From the NCBI GenBank assembly GCA_947095585.1, contig OX352761.1, positions 138,042,277 to 138,106,276 on the forward strand: 64,000 nt of DNA. Reading direction: 5' to 3'. Positions 33,056 through 45,605 of this stretch are shown here, piece after piece. Origin of the DNA: Nephrocerus scutellatus. Taxonomy: Eukaryota > Arthropoda > Insecta > Diptera > Pipunculidae. The notes below the pieces were generated by a model. It had not been told where the DNA came from, searched no databases, and saw nothing but the letters and a program-made list of their open reading frames with translations. The translations under genes were made by a program, and so were the position numbers. How positions within the stretch are numbered: the first letter of the stretch is position 1; each line of letters begins with the position of its first letter.

Positions 33056-35275
33056 CTAATAAAAATGTTTTAAAAAGAACATTTTTGAAGTTGTTGTTTG
33101 TTGTTTGTTATATATGAATGCGTAAGGATGGTAACTGACTGGGAATTGAATAATGTGGACATCTGGGCATTATCCACTTGTTTGGTTGTTGATTGTAGTG
33201 CTGAAGCGTATACTGCAATCCTGATCCTATGTGTCTTTGAACAATTTTGCATGCGATGCGGTAGTGAACCTCACACATGTCTTGTTTTTATGTTATATGA
33301 TTATATGGGTAAACAATGTGTGAGTTTTTTGTTTATTTGTTTATCTTAAAGTTATTTGCAAAGTTAATAGCTAAAATAGGAAAAACCCGAAATCGTTCCC
33401 TTCTCTATGATTACTAACGAGTAAGTCGCTCAAATTGAACAAACTAACAAAAAGCTGCAGACGTAGCTAGGTCACGTATAGAACTACCAATCTCCACTTG
33501 AGATTATACCTGTATGACGGAAGACAAAGCTTCGTTCTTTCCTTGAATAATGAACTTCTACATACTTAACCTTCGCCGTGTTCAACAAAACCTTGGATTA
33601 ATGAGGGTTGTTGAAATTCTCTCTTCTGCGGGCGAAATATAATAATATAACGATTTCGAACAACGCCGACCTCGACCACCAAGACGATTCAGAGTGCTCC
33701 TTGCGTGTTGTTTATCGTTGATGGTAAGAAGTTAGCTATTCAGCTATCTACTGGCGCAACGTACATAGAATTAATTGTATAGTCTTTCTATCTTTCTTCA
33801 CTACAATATAACTATGCTAGTTAGCAATTTTTGTGAACATCAAAGTTATTCCGTCATTAAAATGGGGAACATGTCACACTACAGAATGGCAGTTTTATTT
33901 TTTTTAATTCAAAATTTTTAATCAAAGAACGATATACTTTTTCGAGCAACTATTAGCTATTAGCTTATAGTTTGCAAGATAATAAGTTTTCTTCTAAAAT
34001 ATATGGAGTTATTTCAAGTATGGTATGCAGTATTTCTAAATTCATTTGTCAAGAAACGATGCTCACTCACGAACTCTGTTGCATTTACTGGACATATTCA
34101 TTGTGTCGTCGGCTTGTACCGTGTCCGCTGGTCGACATTCTTAGCTAAAAACTGACAACAAGAATGCAAGAAAGCTAAACATCAATTAATCAATGTTACT
34201 GATTGCCAACAAAACTGTAAGTTTACCGTGGTTTTCAGGAAAGTTGGAGCTCTATTAATAACCTTTGTGAAGTATGCATGTGGAGTGGCAAACACGACCG
34301 GCGATTTTCACATTTTTCAAGGACGTCACCGCCTTCAGACATGCCATTAACACTATAATACCAGAAATGTGTGTCTGCGTTCTTGTAGTTTGCCTTTTCC
34401 ATTTTCTGATTAGAAATTCTTGATGGTGCGCGTTAAAGATAACACATTTTCTGGATTTTTACTGCTGTTGCTTTTACGAAGCCAACGATGGTACGTACAT
34501 GTATAATGCAACAAGGTTTTGTTTTTTTTTTTGGTGAAGAGCAGTGTTTTGTTATGTTTTGTGTTACCTTGAGTTGCCAGATATGTCCAAAAAGCTTGAA
34601 GCAATAATGGCATAACTTTTATCACCATAGTAGAGGGTGGAATTGAGATTTTAAATTTCAATTGCTCAGTTAAACTCCTTGCTAGTTGGTTATATGTTAA
34701 AATACTGAAAAAATCAACTGTTCAATTTCGTCCTTTTATTAACAAACACACAGATATCAGGAATAGACCACGGTGCAATTATTTGAATCCGTTTCACCAC
34801 TGTGTCGAGTGTGTAAGGTCGTGACAGAATGTTTTTAATAAACAGTTTTTTCCCAGATTTGGCAGTCGTTATTACTAGAAAAAAACTGCCATCGATCTAA
34901 ATAAAGTGCGTGTCTCCTTTACTGGACGTTTTTTAATTGCAGTGAACTGCAGAATTATGAATTGTTAATGATGGAAAACTTCAGAAGGGTCAGATACATC
35001 AATCAATCATAAATTGAAAGCCCCCTTCCAATATAAACAACCACACTTCAACTCATTTGCACACACGTTTTTGTTGCTATGATTGGATATAAAATATTGC
35101 GTACAAGAATGCAACAAAAAATGCACACGGTATGGACGTAAAAACGCACAATTCCATCTATTAAAATTATTTGCACTAACATATTTTTATGCGTAACTAC
35201 TTTCGACACCTAATTACACCACCATGCGCATAAATAATACTGCTTAGTATATTACTATACAACTTGTTACAAGAA

Positions 35276-35490
35276 GTAGTCAGTAGCGCAGATAATAGAA
35301 TTCGAATCCTGAGATAAATCGCAATGTACATACTGCATACTAAACATAGCAACCGAATTAGAAATAAGCACTTTTGAATAGCATACTTTTAGGCTATAAG
35401 ATTTATTAGATTATTTGAAATTGAAATGTAACCGCTTGTAAGTTTAAATCATTATGTACTGATCAAAAATGCAGTCAAACGGGTTTGTGC
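35276..35490 (+). repeat. Short dispersed repeat with tRNA-like box B, copy 2
   Basis: It contains CAGTAGCGCAGATAATAG, AATTCGAATCC and GAGATAAATCGCAATGTACA, then TTTATTAGATTATTTGAAAT and GTAACCGCTTGTAAGTTTA, ending near ATGCAGTCAAACGG. It aligns with 17715-17925 over roughly 200 bases on the same strand. The two boxes are almost fused in both copies. Confidence 0.6.
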
Positions 35491-35743
35491 GGTTTGCCCG
35501 GTTTGTGTGTAGGAACATGATTGTACATGTAGTTTAGTTTTAGAAGATGACTCATTATATATAAGTACTGTTAGTTGTAAATAAGGCCACAATTTTCTGG
35601 TCTTTTCTCGATATTTCTGTCTATAAGTTTGGAAGTTTCTGGAAACTTTTCAATTAGAATAAAAGGTGGCGTTCGCTGCAGAGGATGCATTCATTGTTTT
35701 AGGATTCAACCAGTCAAGATGTAAAAGTTCTTGTAAATTAATA

Positions 35744-35903
35744 CTGCTACCATCTAAGAGTATTATAGTGAAATACAAGTGTTGTTGTAATAAGTGTTTT
35801 TGTGTTCATTTAACGTTACGTAACTGCTACCACCTAAGAGAATTATAGTGAAATACAAGCGTTATTGTAATAAGTGTTTTTGTGTTCATTTAACGTTATA
35901 ACC
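35744..35903 (+). repeat. Two tandem 80-bp units
   Basis: CTGCTACCATCTAAGAG at 35744 recurs as CTGCTACCACCTAAGAG at 35824. Both are followed by TATAGTGAAATACAAG, GTAATAAGTGTTTTTGTGTT and CATTTAACGTTA. Only a handful of differences separate the units, so the duplication looks fairly recent. Confidence 0.9.
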
Positions 35904-37311
35904 AATATAATTTGTGAACAAACTTGTGTTGTGTTTATTTGCAAAATCCTTTACGAACTCGAAAGCCTGAATTTCGTGAGAATATGTACTCAATGTACGT
36001 TCTTATGCGTCATGTAAGTAATTTGTTCTTCAAGACATATATGATCTGTGGATCAGCCTTTTTAATTTAATTTTTAATTTTTAATATAAAACAGAAGAAT
36101 ATAGAGAAAAGTGTGATAAGATTTATTTTAGGTTCTATTCAATGAAATTGATAAGTTTTCCATTATATTTATATTTATTTATTTATTCATCATCTCCTGT
36201 TATAACTATCTTTTTTGTTGTTTTTTCTTAATGTCCTTCTAACATAAATGGATTTCTGTCCAACGAATCTAGACCAGAACGACGAAGATAAAGTTTTTAT
36301 TGTTTATTTGTTTTTCCATTTTTATATCTGTTTGGTAATATTCGGTTTATTAAAATGCCGCGCCGGCTTGGAATAAAATTTTAAATTCCCATTGTTACTT
36401 GAATCAATTTGATTCGGCTGTGCGAAGAGATTGGGTAAAATCGTTTTATATGTACCTACTATGAAATATGGGTAATAAGGACTACGCGTTGGCAGACCCA
36501 AAGCCACATGTACTCGATGAATAGTTCCGATGGACGACAAGAAATGTATAACGTTAAAGCTTTTATCGATTCAATAATTCATTTATGAATGGAATGGAAA
36601 AGTAATAGATTTCCACATGCTCCGGTAAGACTGACAACAAATAGTAGGTCACCACACAGTCTACAAGTCTTCTTGATATAAGAAACTGACATATATGGAT
36701 AAAATGTGTCATTTTCTCATGACAAGATTTCCCAAAGTGCACAGAGTTATTATGCATATTTGAGAAAATTTTAATCACCATTACGTCAACGTCGTGGAAT
36801 TGCGGTTAACAACAATGTATTTATTTACAATTATTTCCGTCTCTTTAGCTGAAATAATCATACGTTGGTTTAAGTTTTTTTAAAATTCTATCAAGTATAG
36901 CATATTTTAAAGCATTTATAGAATTAAATGTAATATTATAGGTTTAACAAAACCTGTACATGCGCAATTACTAGTATAGTAATGTCTATCAATAATGATA
37001 TGAATTAAAAAAAGTTCATTATACATTATCTGTATTAACAAAGCTGTGGAATTTATAGCTTACAAGTTCTTCTTGATATTCATTTTTTCGCACCAACATA
37101 AAAATGCAAATAGACCAAATTTCTAATCGTGGGTATCCTTTAAAAAAACCAGGTCGACTGGATTATGGTTGTATAGTCGTAGTGATAACGATGATCCTGT
37201 GTTGAAAGGAAAATATTTAAGCTAATTCTAGTTCTAGTTTCCTGCTGTCAGCTGCTGCATGAATGGTTATTTGAGATGACCTTTTGAATTGATGAACTCC
37301 TCTTATTATAA

Positions 37312-37425
37312 AGGGTGTTTTTTTGGGAGGTTTGTTTTTCCGATAGATGTCGTTTTATTTTATTACAGTTGTTTTGACAGCTCAAAGTGGCATTTCTACT
37401 CAGTATTGTTTGGCAAATCATTATG

Positions 37426-37461
<36 letters not shown>

Positions 37462-37791
37462 ACATTTGTGAAAAATAGTCGTGGTAGCCATATGCCAGAA
37501 ATTGTGTTTAAATGTTAAATGCCAAAAAATTATCTACCAAATAAAAAAAAATTTTGGTCATTTCATAATTTTATGTGTTTTATTCAAAAAAAAAATCGGC
37601 AACCTCTTAAAAAAACACGTTATATCTAACGGGTGTTTTTTTAAGAGGTTGCCGATTTTTTTTTTGAATAAAACACATATAAAATTATGAAATGACCAAA
37701 ATTTTTTTTTATTTGGTAGATAATTTTTTAGCATTTAACATTTAAACACAATTTCTGGCATATGGCTACCACGACTATTTTTCACAAATGT

Positions 37792-37824
<33 letters not shown>

Positions 37825-37938
37825 CATAATGATTTGCCAAACAATACTGAGTAGAAATGCCACTTTGAGCTGTCAAAACAACTGTCATAAAATAAAACGA
37901 CATCTATCGGAAAAACAAACCTCCCAAAAAAACACCCT
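37312..37938. mobile_element. Inverted dimer of mariner-like MITEs forming a 627-bp palindrome
   Basis: The left arm (37312-37622) and right arm (37627-37938) are reverse complements around the four-base centre TATC. I count about three substitutions and three short length differences (an AT pair, a GG pair, and an A34 versus T31 run). Each arm is itself an element of about 311 bp. Its outer end is AGGGTGTTTTTTTGGGAGG and its inner end, read inward, is GTGTTTTTTTAAGAGGTTGC, so both ends share a GGTGTTTTTTT..GAGGTT inverted repeat of mariner type. TA dinucleotides flank the outer ends. There is no transposase coding. Confidence 0.88.
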
Positions 37939-39464
37939 ATATAAATTATGTTTATATGTGTATTGTATACTAGAATGAAAATATGAAGATGTATTGATGT
38001 TGTTTTTTGTTTCAAGTAATTCTTTTTTAAAAAAAACTTTAATAATTCACATGCTTAATGAATTTGCATCTTTATAATGGTAGTTAGGAACATATGCATT
38101 TGTGCATATTTTTTGATTTCGTTTAATGATTAGAGAAAGATTAGATACTACTTGCATTGTTCAAAGAGATCCATTGTTAACGATTCAACTTTTGAAATAT
38201 CTATACAGATTCATCCATTTTAAGTACATAATTTCAATAGTACTAATGCATTAACCAACTCTAATTCATTAATGGCTAAGAAAAAGGAAAAGCTTTTTTT
38301 GCGATTTCATAAACAAGAGCCTTGTGGCTTGGGCTTAAAATAATTTTTGATGTGCACAATGAACATAGCTGTTATATGCTTACGGGTTAAACACATTTTC
38401 TTTTCTGTCACACATACAAGTATTCAAAACGGATTCTGTTAAAAGTAATTTCCTTTCTTCTTTCTGTGTTACCTTTACACAGAAATCAAATTACTACATA
38501 GCGCACGAAAACTGAACATTATCGCTTTTCGACCCATAAAAACAGGCCTAGCAACACTCCAAACAAAGAAATCAATCAACACAACAAGAGCTTGACAGCA
38601 CCACCAGCCTTCAGGTAACACCCACAATCGGCCAAATTATCCTTTTCTCGTTAATTTGGTTGTTGTGTGCACGCAGTCGCTGCTCAAGCAACCCCGCCAA
38701 GAATAAAGAGGAGCCTACGGCAGACTGTGCATCATTAATAATGTGCTACTCCATTTTATACCGCCTCGGGCTTACAAAAGTTATCCAGCGATGCTCAGGC
38801 GAAATAAAACACAAGCTGGAAGCTTACATCTATGTGGGCAAAATGTGGAATCATTAACCTTTGTAGATAAGTGGGATTTCAATTTATTTTCCCATCCATC
38901 AATATCCGTAAACACTGGTGACCTTTTACTACCACTGACCACCAACTCAATTGTGCTGTCAAATGAAAAGCTTATTTCGAAAGGTCAAACAGTCATGCAT
39001 AACCACATGATTCTAAATTTTAATCCTTTAATGTAAATTTAATTGTTTTGACATTGTCAGACAGAAGCAAGTAGATTATGGAAAATGTCAATAAAAGGAG
39101 AGTGTAGTAATGAAGTGTTTGCATGTAAAAGTTAGTTTAAAGCCATCTTTTTGAACCTTTTGCCATAGTTCTAAAGTAATTAAGTGTATGTAGTGAAATG
39201 TATAGTGAATCAAATCAAATTTAACAGATAAGTGAATAAAATAGAAACGTTTGGTTTGCCAAACTCGGAACAGTCAAATTTCTAAAGAAAAACTACTTAT
39301 GTTCAAAACAATGGAGTCATATCCCCCTTTATATAGAACTTAGCGGTGAATGAGCTGCTGGTATGGCTAAGAGGTGAGGGCTGCTTGTCCTATTCACCAG
39401 GAAATATAAAGTTCCACTTATTAACCCCCTTCTACAAAGGAAAAGCCATAGTGCCACTTTTTCC

Positions 39465-39930
39465 ATGCAAAAACACCATTGGTAGCAGATGGGGTCTTCA
39501 ACCCCATATAACTCATTGGCTGTATACAGCGGTAGTAAGACCTTTTCTTCTATACGATGTGACTGTATGGGGGACTGCCTTCACAAATTAAGCAAAAATC
39601 AGGTAGTATATGTATGAGCGGAGCACTTCGTACAACCCCATCCGCCATATTGGACATTCTATTCGACCTTACACCACTCGACATTTACAGCTGCTAGTTC
39701 GGCTGTTCGCCTTAATACTAGTTATCGTGATCAGTGCAGCCTTGTCCTATCCGTTAAGGATATCCGTATATTCTTGGATAGCCAAGCTGCACTGAAATCC
39801 CTGGTATCAGTCTCTTCAAAACCAATTGTAGCCCTTAACTGCCGATCATCTCTCATGAGCATTAAATCTTACGAACAAGGCAGGTAATTGACTGGTCAAT
39901 TTTTGGACAGAACTTCGACTTCAATAACGT
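39465..39930 (+). mobile_element. I/LOA-type LINE, thumb and RNase H fragment
   Basis: NTIGSRWGLQPHITHWLYT and AVVRPFLLYDVTVWGTAF form the region after the reverse transcriptase palm. In another frame near 39750-39870, SLSVKDIRIFLDSQAALKSL, VSVSSKPIVALNC and LMSIKSYEQG resemble the RNase H domain (SDSQAALKAL motif) of I/LOA-type LINEs. Frameshifts and stops are frequent. It could belong to the same family as 32100-33055, which stops just before this part of the protein. Confidence 0.75.
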
Positions 39931-40019
39931 GATTGTTAAGCCAGCTGTTAGTCATGTTGTAAATTCTGGTTAAGACCAGATATGATACAACTCAAAAGTT
40001 TTCAAATCATTTTAAAAAT

Positions 40020-40330
40020 AACCATTTAACGTGGGTTGGTAGTGATCTCCATTGCCTGTGACTGCGTTGCCCGCATCATTAAAGAAAAAGTTTGGGTCAA
40101 ATAAACCGTCCAACATGAGACCTGTATCAAACATTCAAATTTTGTTGGTGTAATAGTAATTTTGCCTATCGCACCCATTGAGTCATGGGCTTTATCGTTG
40201 AAAATGATTTTGTGTTGAAAATCTAGATAATTTTTGAACATTTTTAAGGTCCAATCACTGATGGTCGCCGTCGCAGCTGATGGCCGTTCGGCTTTAGATC
40301 TTGCCTCATAACCTATAGGCATGCAGGCAT
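40020..40330 (-). mobile_element. DDE transposase relic (Tc1/mariner-like superfamily)
   Basis: Minus-strand frames read LDFQHKIIFNDKAHDSMG, similar to KIIFSDEAHF, where the first catalytic Asp lies. After a frameshift comes GLFDPNFFFNDAGNAVTGNG with DHYQPTLNGYF, matching the GPYFFENDAGNAVTVNGxRY block common in insect transposon proteins. The middle is missing. It is too short and broken to act. Confidence 0.6.
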
Positions 40331-43300
40331 GCACAATATTATTATTATAAAGTATTTTAAAGTAAGTTATAAAGTAAGTTGTTTATTAATATAAAAAAAA
40401 AAAAAGTTCATCAGTATTTTTTAAATTATTTAGTTATTTTTATAAACTGATCAGCTGATCACAGCGATGGCCCAGCACAGGGAAGCTACATGAAGTACCT
40501 ACATATGTTGATTCAAATTTTTTTACTAGACACGATCGATTTTTTGCTTATATGGAACAGTACGACGACCGAAAACCGCAACTAAATCGACGCATGGGCG
40601 AAAAATCCTGATTGAAAAATGGGTTGTCCCTAAAAACCCGTCTACATAAAACTACCTAGATAATTAGAAGAAATTCTTGCTCCTTGACGAAACTTAATAA
40701 TGCAAAGGCCAAAAGTATTTTTAAAGTTGTTTTTCGTTATTTTTTTCGTTTTTTTAGAGCGGAATTCTTTTGTGGTTTCGAAGATATGCGTATGCGTTGG
40801 TATTTCTTTTATAATGCGCGATTGCAGAGTGTCGTAATATTACGACCTAAAGCCAAAATAAATTGTTTATATTCGTGCAAAGTCTAACCACGTTTAAATG
40901 TTGGGTATATATGTATATACATACTTATACAACCAAACACCTAAACAAATATACGAGTATAATGTAAAGCTACAACGTGACATGTCGCTTACAATTAAAA
41001 TCTCTATAAAACTGATGTACGGTCTAGGCCTCAGGGCTGGCTTTCTTAACTTCGCATTCCTCTAATTCTTTTTTTTCTCTATTTTGCTGAACTTCTTCTG
41101 AAATATGGTGCAAACAGCTTCAAGAATTTATTTATTCAGAAAAAATTTTGGTAAAGAACATGCATAGTTATTTGCACCCACGGCCACTTATTAGATCATC
41201 CAAATAAACCAGATGAACTTGGTCATATTAAGTACGAAGTCAGCGTAAAATATCTACTTGAAGCATTTTTGTGGTTTTTAAATCGACAAACAGTCCTGAT
41301 TATCGGTCTGTTCTGTTTAACTTCAAACCAAATTTTTTTTCAATGTGATTTTTGTTTCGGTTGATGCGAAATTTGTCCAAAACCGGCAAGTGGTTACAGG
41401 TTCTAGAGTTGACAGCAGCATTTTATGTTTAAAAATATATAACAGTTAAAAAATGCATGAAATCAACTTGACCCAAGTATATCAGTGGAAATAATTAAAA
41501 AGTATAAAGAAAAATGGTTTTCTGTTTTTGCGTTTGATAATTTTTGCATAAAAAACTGAAGAGGAAAAGTAAAAATGGTGTGTGCCATACCATACGAAGA
41601 CGGAGGTACGTCACAGAATGGAGAAGGTCAACATGTCTAAAATCTTACTCAATGATTATGCAAAGCAACGAAATGTTTTGTTTGTCAGCACTTGTACTTG
41701 GCTTTAATGAAGAAACTAAGTTACACGACGCGCTGAAACTATCGTTTGTTCTAGAACTATGATATAAATATGACATCCGGAGCTTTTAGTAACACCGGTT
41801 CTTACCGCTTTGGCATAAAACCAGCAGCAAGTTTGTGCTTTGTGTACTTGTAATACCAAACATTAGTCTACTTGTATAGTATCTATGTGATATAAAATTT
41901 TATACGCGCAGAGGCGGTGTCAATCAATCTTACTGACTGACTGACTTAGAATGTCAGATCGCTATACTCGTACAAATATTCACATATTTGTGTAATTTGA
42001 CTGTGTGTTGTAATCCTGAAAGGGGCTAACTGTTGAAATAAACAAAGTCAAAATCAAAAGAAATGCATCACGTGTCAGTGATACATTTTATTGTTTAGTA
42101 TTCTGAGTGAATATTCCAACTGCCATTGTTTATTTTGAAAAAGTTCGAGTTGTCTTCGCGTATTCCCCGACTTTTCAGACATTTCTTCTTCAACCTCTGA
42201 GCTATGCTTTTTATTGCTTTTTAGATGAATTCTTTTCTATTCAAAGAGACTTGTACTGATGTTATATAGTATACATAGTAAATATACATAGTATATGGAA
42301 GTGGAAGCAACGCAAGAATATGACAAAATAAAACGAGCTTTGAATAAGGAATTTGGCGTAATGGCAAATGGCGTGGAGAAATGCGGACATGACAAGGTTG
42401 CTGGTGTCACTCCATGCAAAACATGTGGGTATGAAAAAAGAGAGCTAGAAAGAAGAAACGGCAAAATTTAATAACATTTGCACTTAGTCGTAGATGCCCA
42501 AATCTTCAACTCATCTGCACGCGATATTAGCCATCGTCGATATTTGATATTAAAAACACATTACAAGCACACTACCCCTACTACAGCTGTCTCCTGGATG
42601 GTTACTTGTGTATCCATGGAGACATCCGTTTTCAAGAGTAGGTATTAGTGTGACAAGATTTTTTTTTATATTGTGGGGTTGTGAAAAGAAGATACATTAA
42701 TATTAAGTTTTTGAAATTTTTCAATATGTAATAAGCGAAATAATAATATAGAAAAGTGAAGGAATTAAAGTAAAATTACGCAAATGCAAAATAAAACTTC
42801 TCGACAAAAGTTTGATTTACAAACAAATTCAATTTTATTGTATACCAAAGCATTAAAGGAATATAAATAATTTTTTTATTATATAGCTATGTGGCTTAGT
42901 TGATGCTAAGCAATAGAGTAAGAATTTAGTTTTTACGAAGGAATATAATATTTTTTTGCAAGTTATGCTATAGAAATACTGGCGACTGATTGACGCATTC
43001 CAAAGTTGTTTCTCGTATCCGAACATATCTTTTATTTTATAGATTCATTTGCACATTCATTCGGATTATTGAAGCTTAAGACTTAGTTACAATCGGCAGT
43101 TGCCGACTGTATTAATGCAGGACAACACAAGTGCTTCGTTTGAATTTCACACCGCGGCTCACTAGATTAGAAGCAGGCAATTTCGAAAAAAGTGATCTTT
43201 CTCTCTTTCGTTATGTGGAAAATATAGTGAAAGAAACAGGGGTTCATGTTGAATGCAATGGTTAATTCTAATATCTTAAGAGAACAAGCTGACGGTAGTG

Positions 43301-43334
43301 TGTACTTTGACTATTGAAATAAATAAAAATAAAT

Positions 43335-43698
43335 GTTTTTTATTTTAATTCTTAATTCTGTCTAGTAGATGCAATGTGGTCTTGGGGCACCTGCCCGAAA
43401 AATACAGTTGTATTCAAGCTTAGGCCGAATATATGCCTTGTAAATAGTAGCCAGATCTGAAGGAGTGAAGTACATCTTGCACCGTTTTAGGAAACCTAAA
43501 CATTTCGCAGCATTCTTGGCGATGGCAAATATGTGGTCGTTCCAACGAAAGATAATTACTAGTCCAATCAAGCAGGGCGTCATTAATTCCATAGGCATTC
43601 ATTTTCGACAAAAGATCTTGATGCCAGACTCTGTCAAATGCCTTGGAAATATCGAGTGCAACAAATTTGTTTTCACCATATTTTTGAATAGATTGGTT
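43335..43698 (-). mobile_element. Jockey-like LINE fragment with palm deleted
   Basis: The minus strand reads KYGENKFVALDISKAFDRVW, HQDLLSKMNAYGINDALL and DWTSNYLS, part of the reverse transcriptase palm with the first catalytic Asp in ALDISKAFD. It then jumps directly, in another frame, to RWNDHIFAIAKNAAKCLGFL, KMYFTPSDLATIYKAYIR and GAPRP in the thumb. The block with GVPQGSVLSP and YADD is absent. It ends at LLDRIKN beside an A-rich stretch near 43340. Confidence 0.82.
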
Positions 43699-43870
43699 TT
43701 TTTTTTTTTTTTTTTTTTTTTATATAGAGACTTATTGCCAAGGGATGACTCCCTGAATGACTTACGTCACGGCAATAAGTTGGGCTAAGCCCTTTATTAA
43801 ATTCAAAATAAAATAAAAATCGAAAGAATGTGATTTACAATATATCACATTCCTCACGTTTGTAGCCGAT
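43699..43870 (-). mobile_element. 3' end of another LINE with poly(A) tail
   Basis: On the plus strand, about 23 T residues (from 43699) lead into ATATAGAGACTTATTGCCAA, GGGATGACTCCCTGAATGAC and TTACGTCACGGCAATAAG. Read on the minus strand this is a 3' untranslated end and poly(A) tail. The same sequence appears in shorter form at 22565-22655. It abuts the Jockey fragment at 43698, suggesting insertion into it. No coding region is recognised upstream to 44050. Confidence 0.6.
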
Positions 43871-44052
43871 TTCAATTTATTTTCTCAGAATTCTCCCTGA
43901 TTCATTGGAAAAGCAATACGAAAAAACGAACACGAATTTAGAACGACGCGAGTCCAAATACTTTTATCAATGAATCATGGTCAGGGAAAACTACAAAAAA
44001 CCTTGACCAAGAAAATATTACAAATTATAAAAATAATTTAAAAAATACTGAT

Positions 44053-44057
44053 AAACA

Positions 44058-44100
<43 letters not shown>
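44053..44100 (+). repeat. Poly(T) run of about 48 bases (poly(A) tail of the Jockey-like copy)
   Basis: An uninterrupted T run at the 3' end of the minus-strand LINE ending near 44101. Such a long pure tail normally erodes quickly, which supports a young insertion. Confidence 0.9.
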
Positions 44101-44103
<3 letters not shown>

Positions 44104-45085
44104 TATTAAGAAACAACTTATGAATACTTTAACCATCATCCTTCAAGAACTTGTTAACGGCTAATTTGAACGCCTGCAGATTATAAGATTCTGGAAACAC
44201 GTGTTCGACCAATTGATTCCACATCGAAGATACTCTAGGAAAAAAGGAGGATTTAAAGTGTTGGGTTCTACATGAAAAAAGTTTTAAGGCAAATCTATGT
44301 TGATTGCACCTTAAACGAGTGTTTACGTTACTGAGAAAAGGCCCAGGAACTAGAGAACGGGTTTCTAAAGAACATTTACCGTTGTAAAATTTATAGAAAA
44401 CAGATAAAGCTCCTACATTTCGTCTGTGCTCCAAAGTATCAAGAGACGAAGTAATGGTTACATCGTTTATCAAACGGATAACTCTATTCTGAACACCATC
44501 AAGATGAACCAAATGCGATCTTGGAGCACCACCCCACACATATGAATTAAATTCTAAAATTGGTCTAACATAAGATTTATATAATCTTAACACTTCAGAG
44601 GGAGTGAAGTAGAAGTTACAACGTCTTATGAAGCCTAAACATTGGCTAGCTCTTTTTGAAATTTCATAAATATGTTCTTTCCACTTTTCAGTGAGATAAG
44701 CCATCAGATCACCTGTAGAACGTTGCCTACGAAAACCGTACTGCTGATCACTAATGATTTCACGTGATTCAAGGTATTGCATAAGCTTACGATTTATCAG
44801 CGTTTCCATGACCTTAGAAAGTATGGATGTTGGCGCAATTGTTCGGTACTAGGAAAGAGATGACGGTTTGCCCTTTTTAGGGACAGGCTGGATAAAGGCT
44901 GTTTTCCAATTCATTGTGACAACTGCAGAAGAATAGAGCAATGGAAAAGCCTGCGCAGTGGCAATGCCAACGTTGAAGAACACCTCTTCAAAACTATAGC
45001 GGGAATACCATCAGGCCCAACAGATTTATGAATGTTGAGATCATTTAATACTCTAGTCAATTGACGAGTACGAAGGTGAATCTGT
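44053..45085 (-). mobile_element. Jockey-like LINE, 3' copy with long poly(A) and palm deletion
   Basis: The minus strand starts in the reverse transcriptase fingers (NDLNIHKSVGPDGIPAI, broken; then TSILSKVMETLINRKLMQYL and SDQQYGFRRQRSTGDLMAYL). From there it jumps to EKWKEHIYEISKRASQCLGF and continues open through the thumb and C-terminus to VNKFLKDDG (stop near 44130). The 3' end carries a tail of about 48 A, seen as T at 44053-44100. The open 226-codon stretch and long tail suggest a relatively recent insertion, but the catalytic palm is missing. Confidence 0.88.
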
Positions 45086-45205
45086 ATATAAAAATGTTTT
45101 TTTATAAGCTAACATGTTAATTTTGTTCGTCATAGTCCGAATTAGGTTTATCCGAGAAAAAAATTAGAAAAGTTGCCCGAAAAATTTTAAATTTCGCTAG
45201 ACTAT

Positions 45206-45330
45206 AGGTTAGGTTAGGTTGGGGTGGTTGTCGGTAGGAAGCCGACCCACTTAGACCAATAGATGGTCCATTGTGATGCCACATGGATCGAGAGGATTTC
45301 CCGCTCTAATCATTGAACCAGTTAGAGCTT
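45206..45330 (+). repeat. GGTTAGGTTAGGTTGGGGTGG repeat typical of flies
   Basis: It reads AGGTTAGGTTAGGTTGGGG, then TGGTTGTCGGTAGGAAGCCG, ACCCACTTAGACCAATAG and GTCCATTGTGATGCCACATG. This type of dispersed sequence, with a short GGTTA array, is widespread in higher fly genomes as I know them. It is interstitial and too short to suggest a former telomere. Confidence 0.6.
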
Positions 45331-45389
45331 CGAATGAAGCGTAAAAGACTTTTGATGTCAGTGCTTGACAAATCGTTAAGGTCGTTGTA

Positions 45390-45605
45390 AAAGAAGGCTC
45401 GCTAGACCTTAACGTTATAGAAAATGTCTGGCGCTGGGTGTAAAACAATACGACGACAAGGAAGCGCTGATCAATGCCGTTAAACTTGCCTGAAATTAGA
45501 TTTTACTCGATAACTTAGCTTCATTGTACAACTCCATGAAAGATCGAATTTTTGAGGTTATCTTCAAGAATGATGATTATACTCATTATTAAAAATTATA
45601 TCTGG
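45390..45605 (+). mobile_element. Tc1-like transposase relic, C-terminal end
   Basis: Across frames it reads LIENVWRWV (the conserved xPIENVWxxxK region holding the last catalytic Glu), then KEALINAV, ASLYNSMKDRIFEV and IFKND. The order and spacing fit the C-terminus of Tc1-like transposases. Stops and frame changes break it, and the N-terminal part is not adjacent. Confidence 0.7.

Noticed and set aside
33690..33790. Retroviral-type protease relic (VDGKKLAIQLSTGATYIEL)
   Set aside because: Resembles the LDTGA region of gypsy proteases only loosely, with no adjoining gag or pol. Too weak to list.
35509..36000. Solo LTR
   Set aside because: A TATA-like stretch and a TGT start gave this idea, but no matching TG...CA ends or target duplication could be fixed.
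37481..38015. Short frames over the palindrome
   Set aside because: They repeat on both strands because the sequence is an inverted duplication of a non-coding MITE.
45206..45225. Interstitial telomere
   Set aside because: Only about three GGTTA-like units, part of a known-looking dispersed fly repeat. Flies do not use such telomeres.
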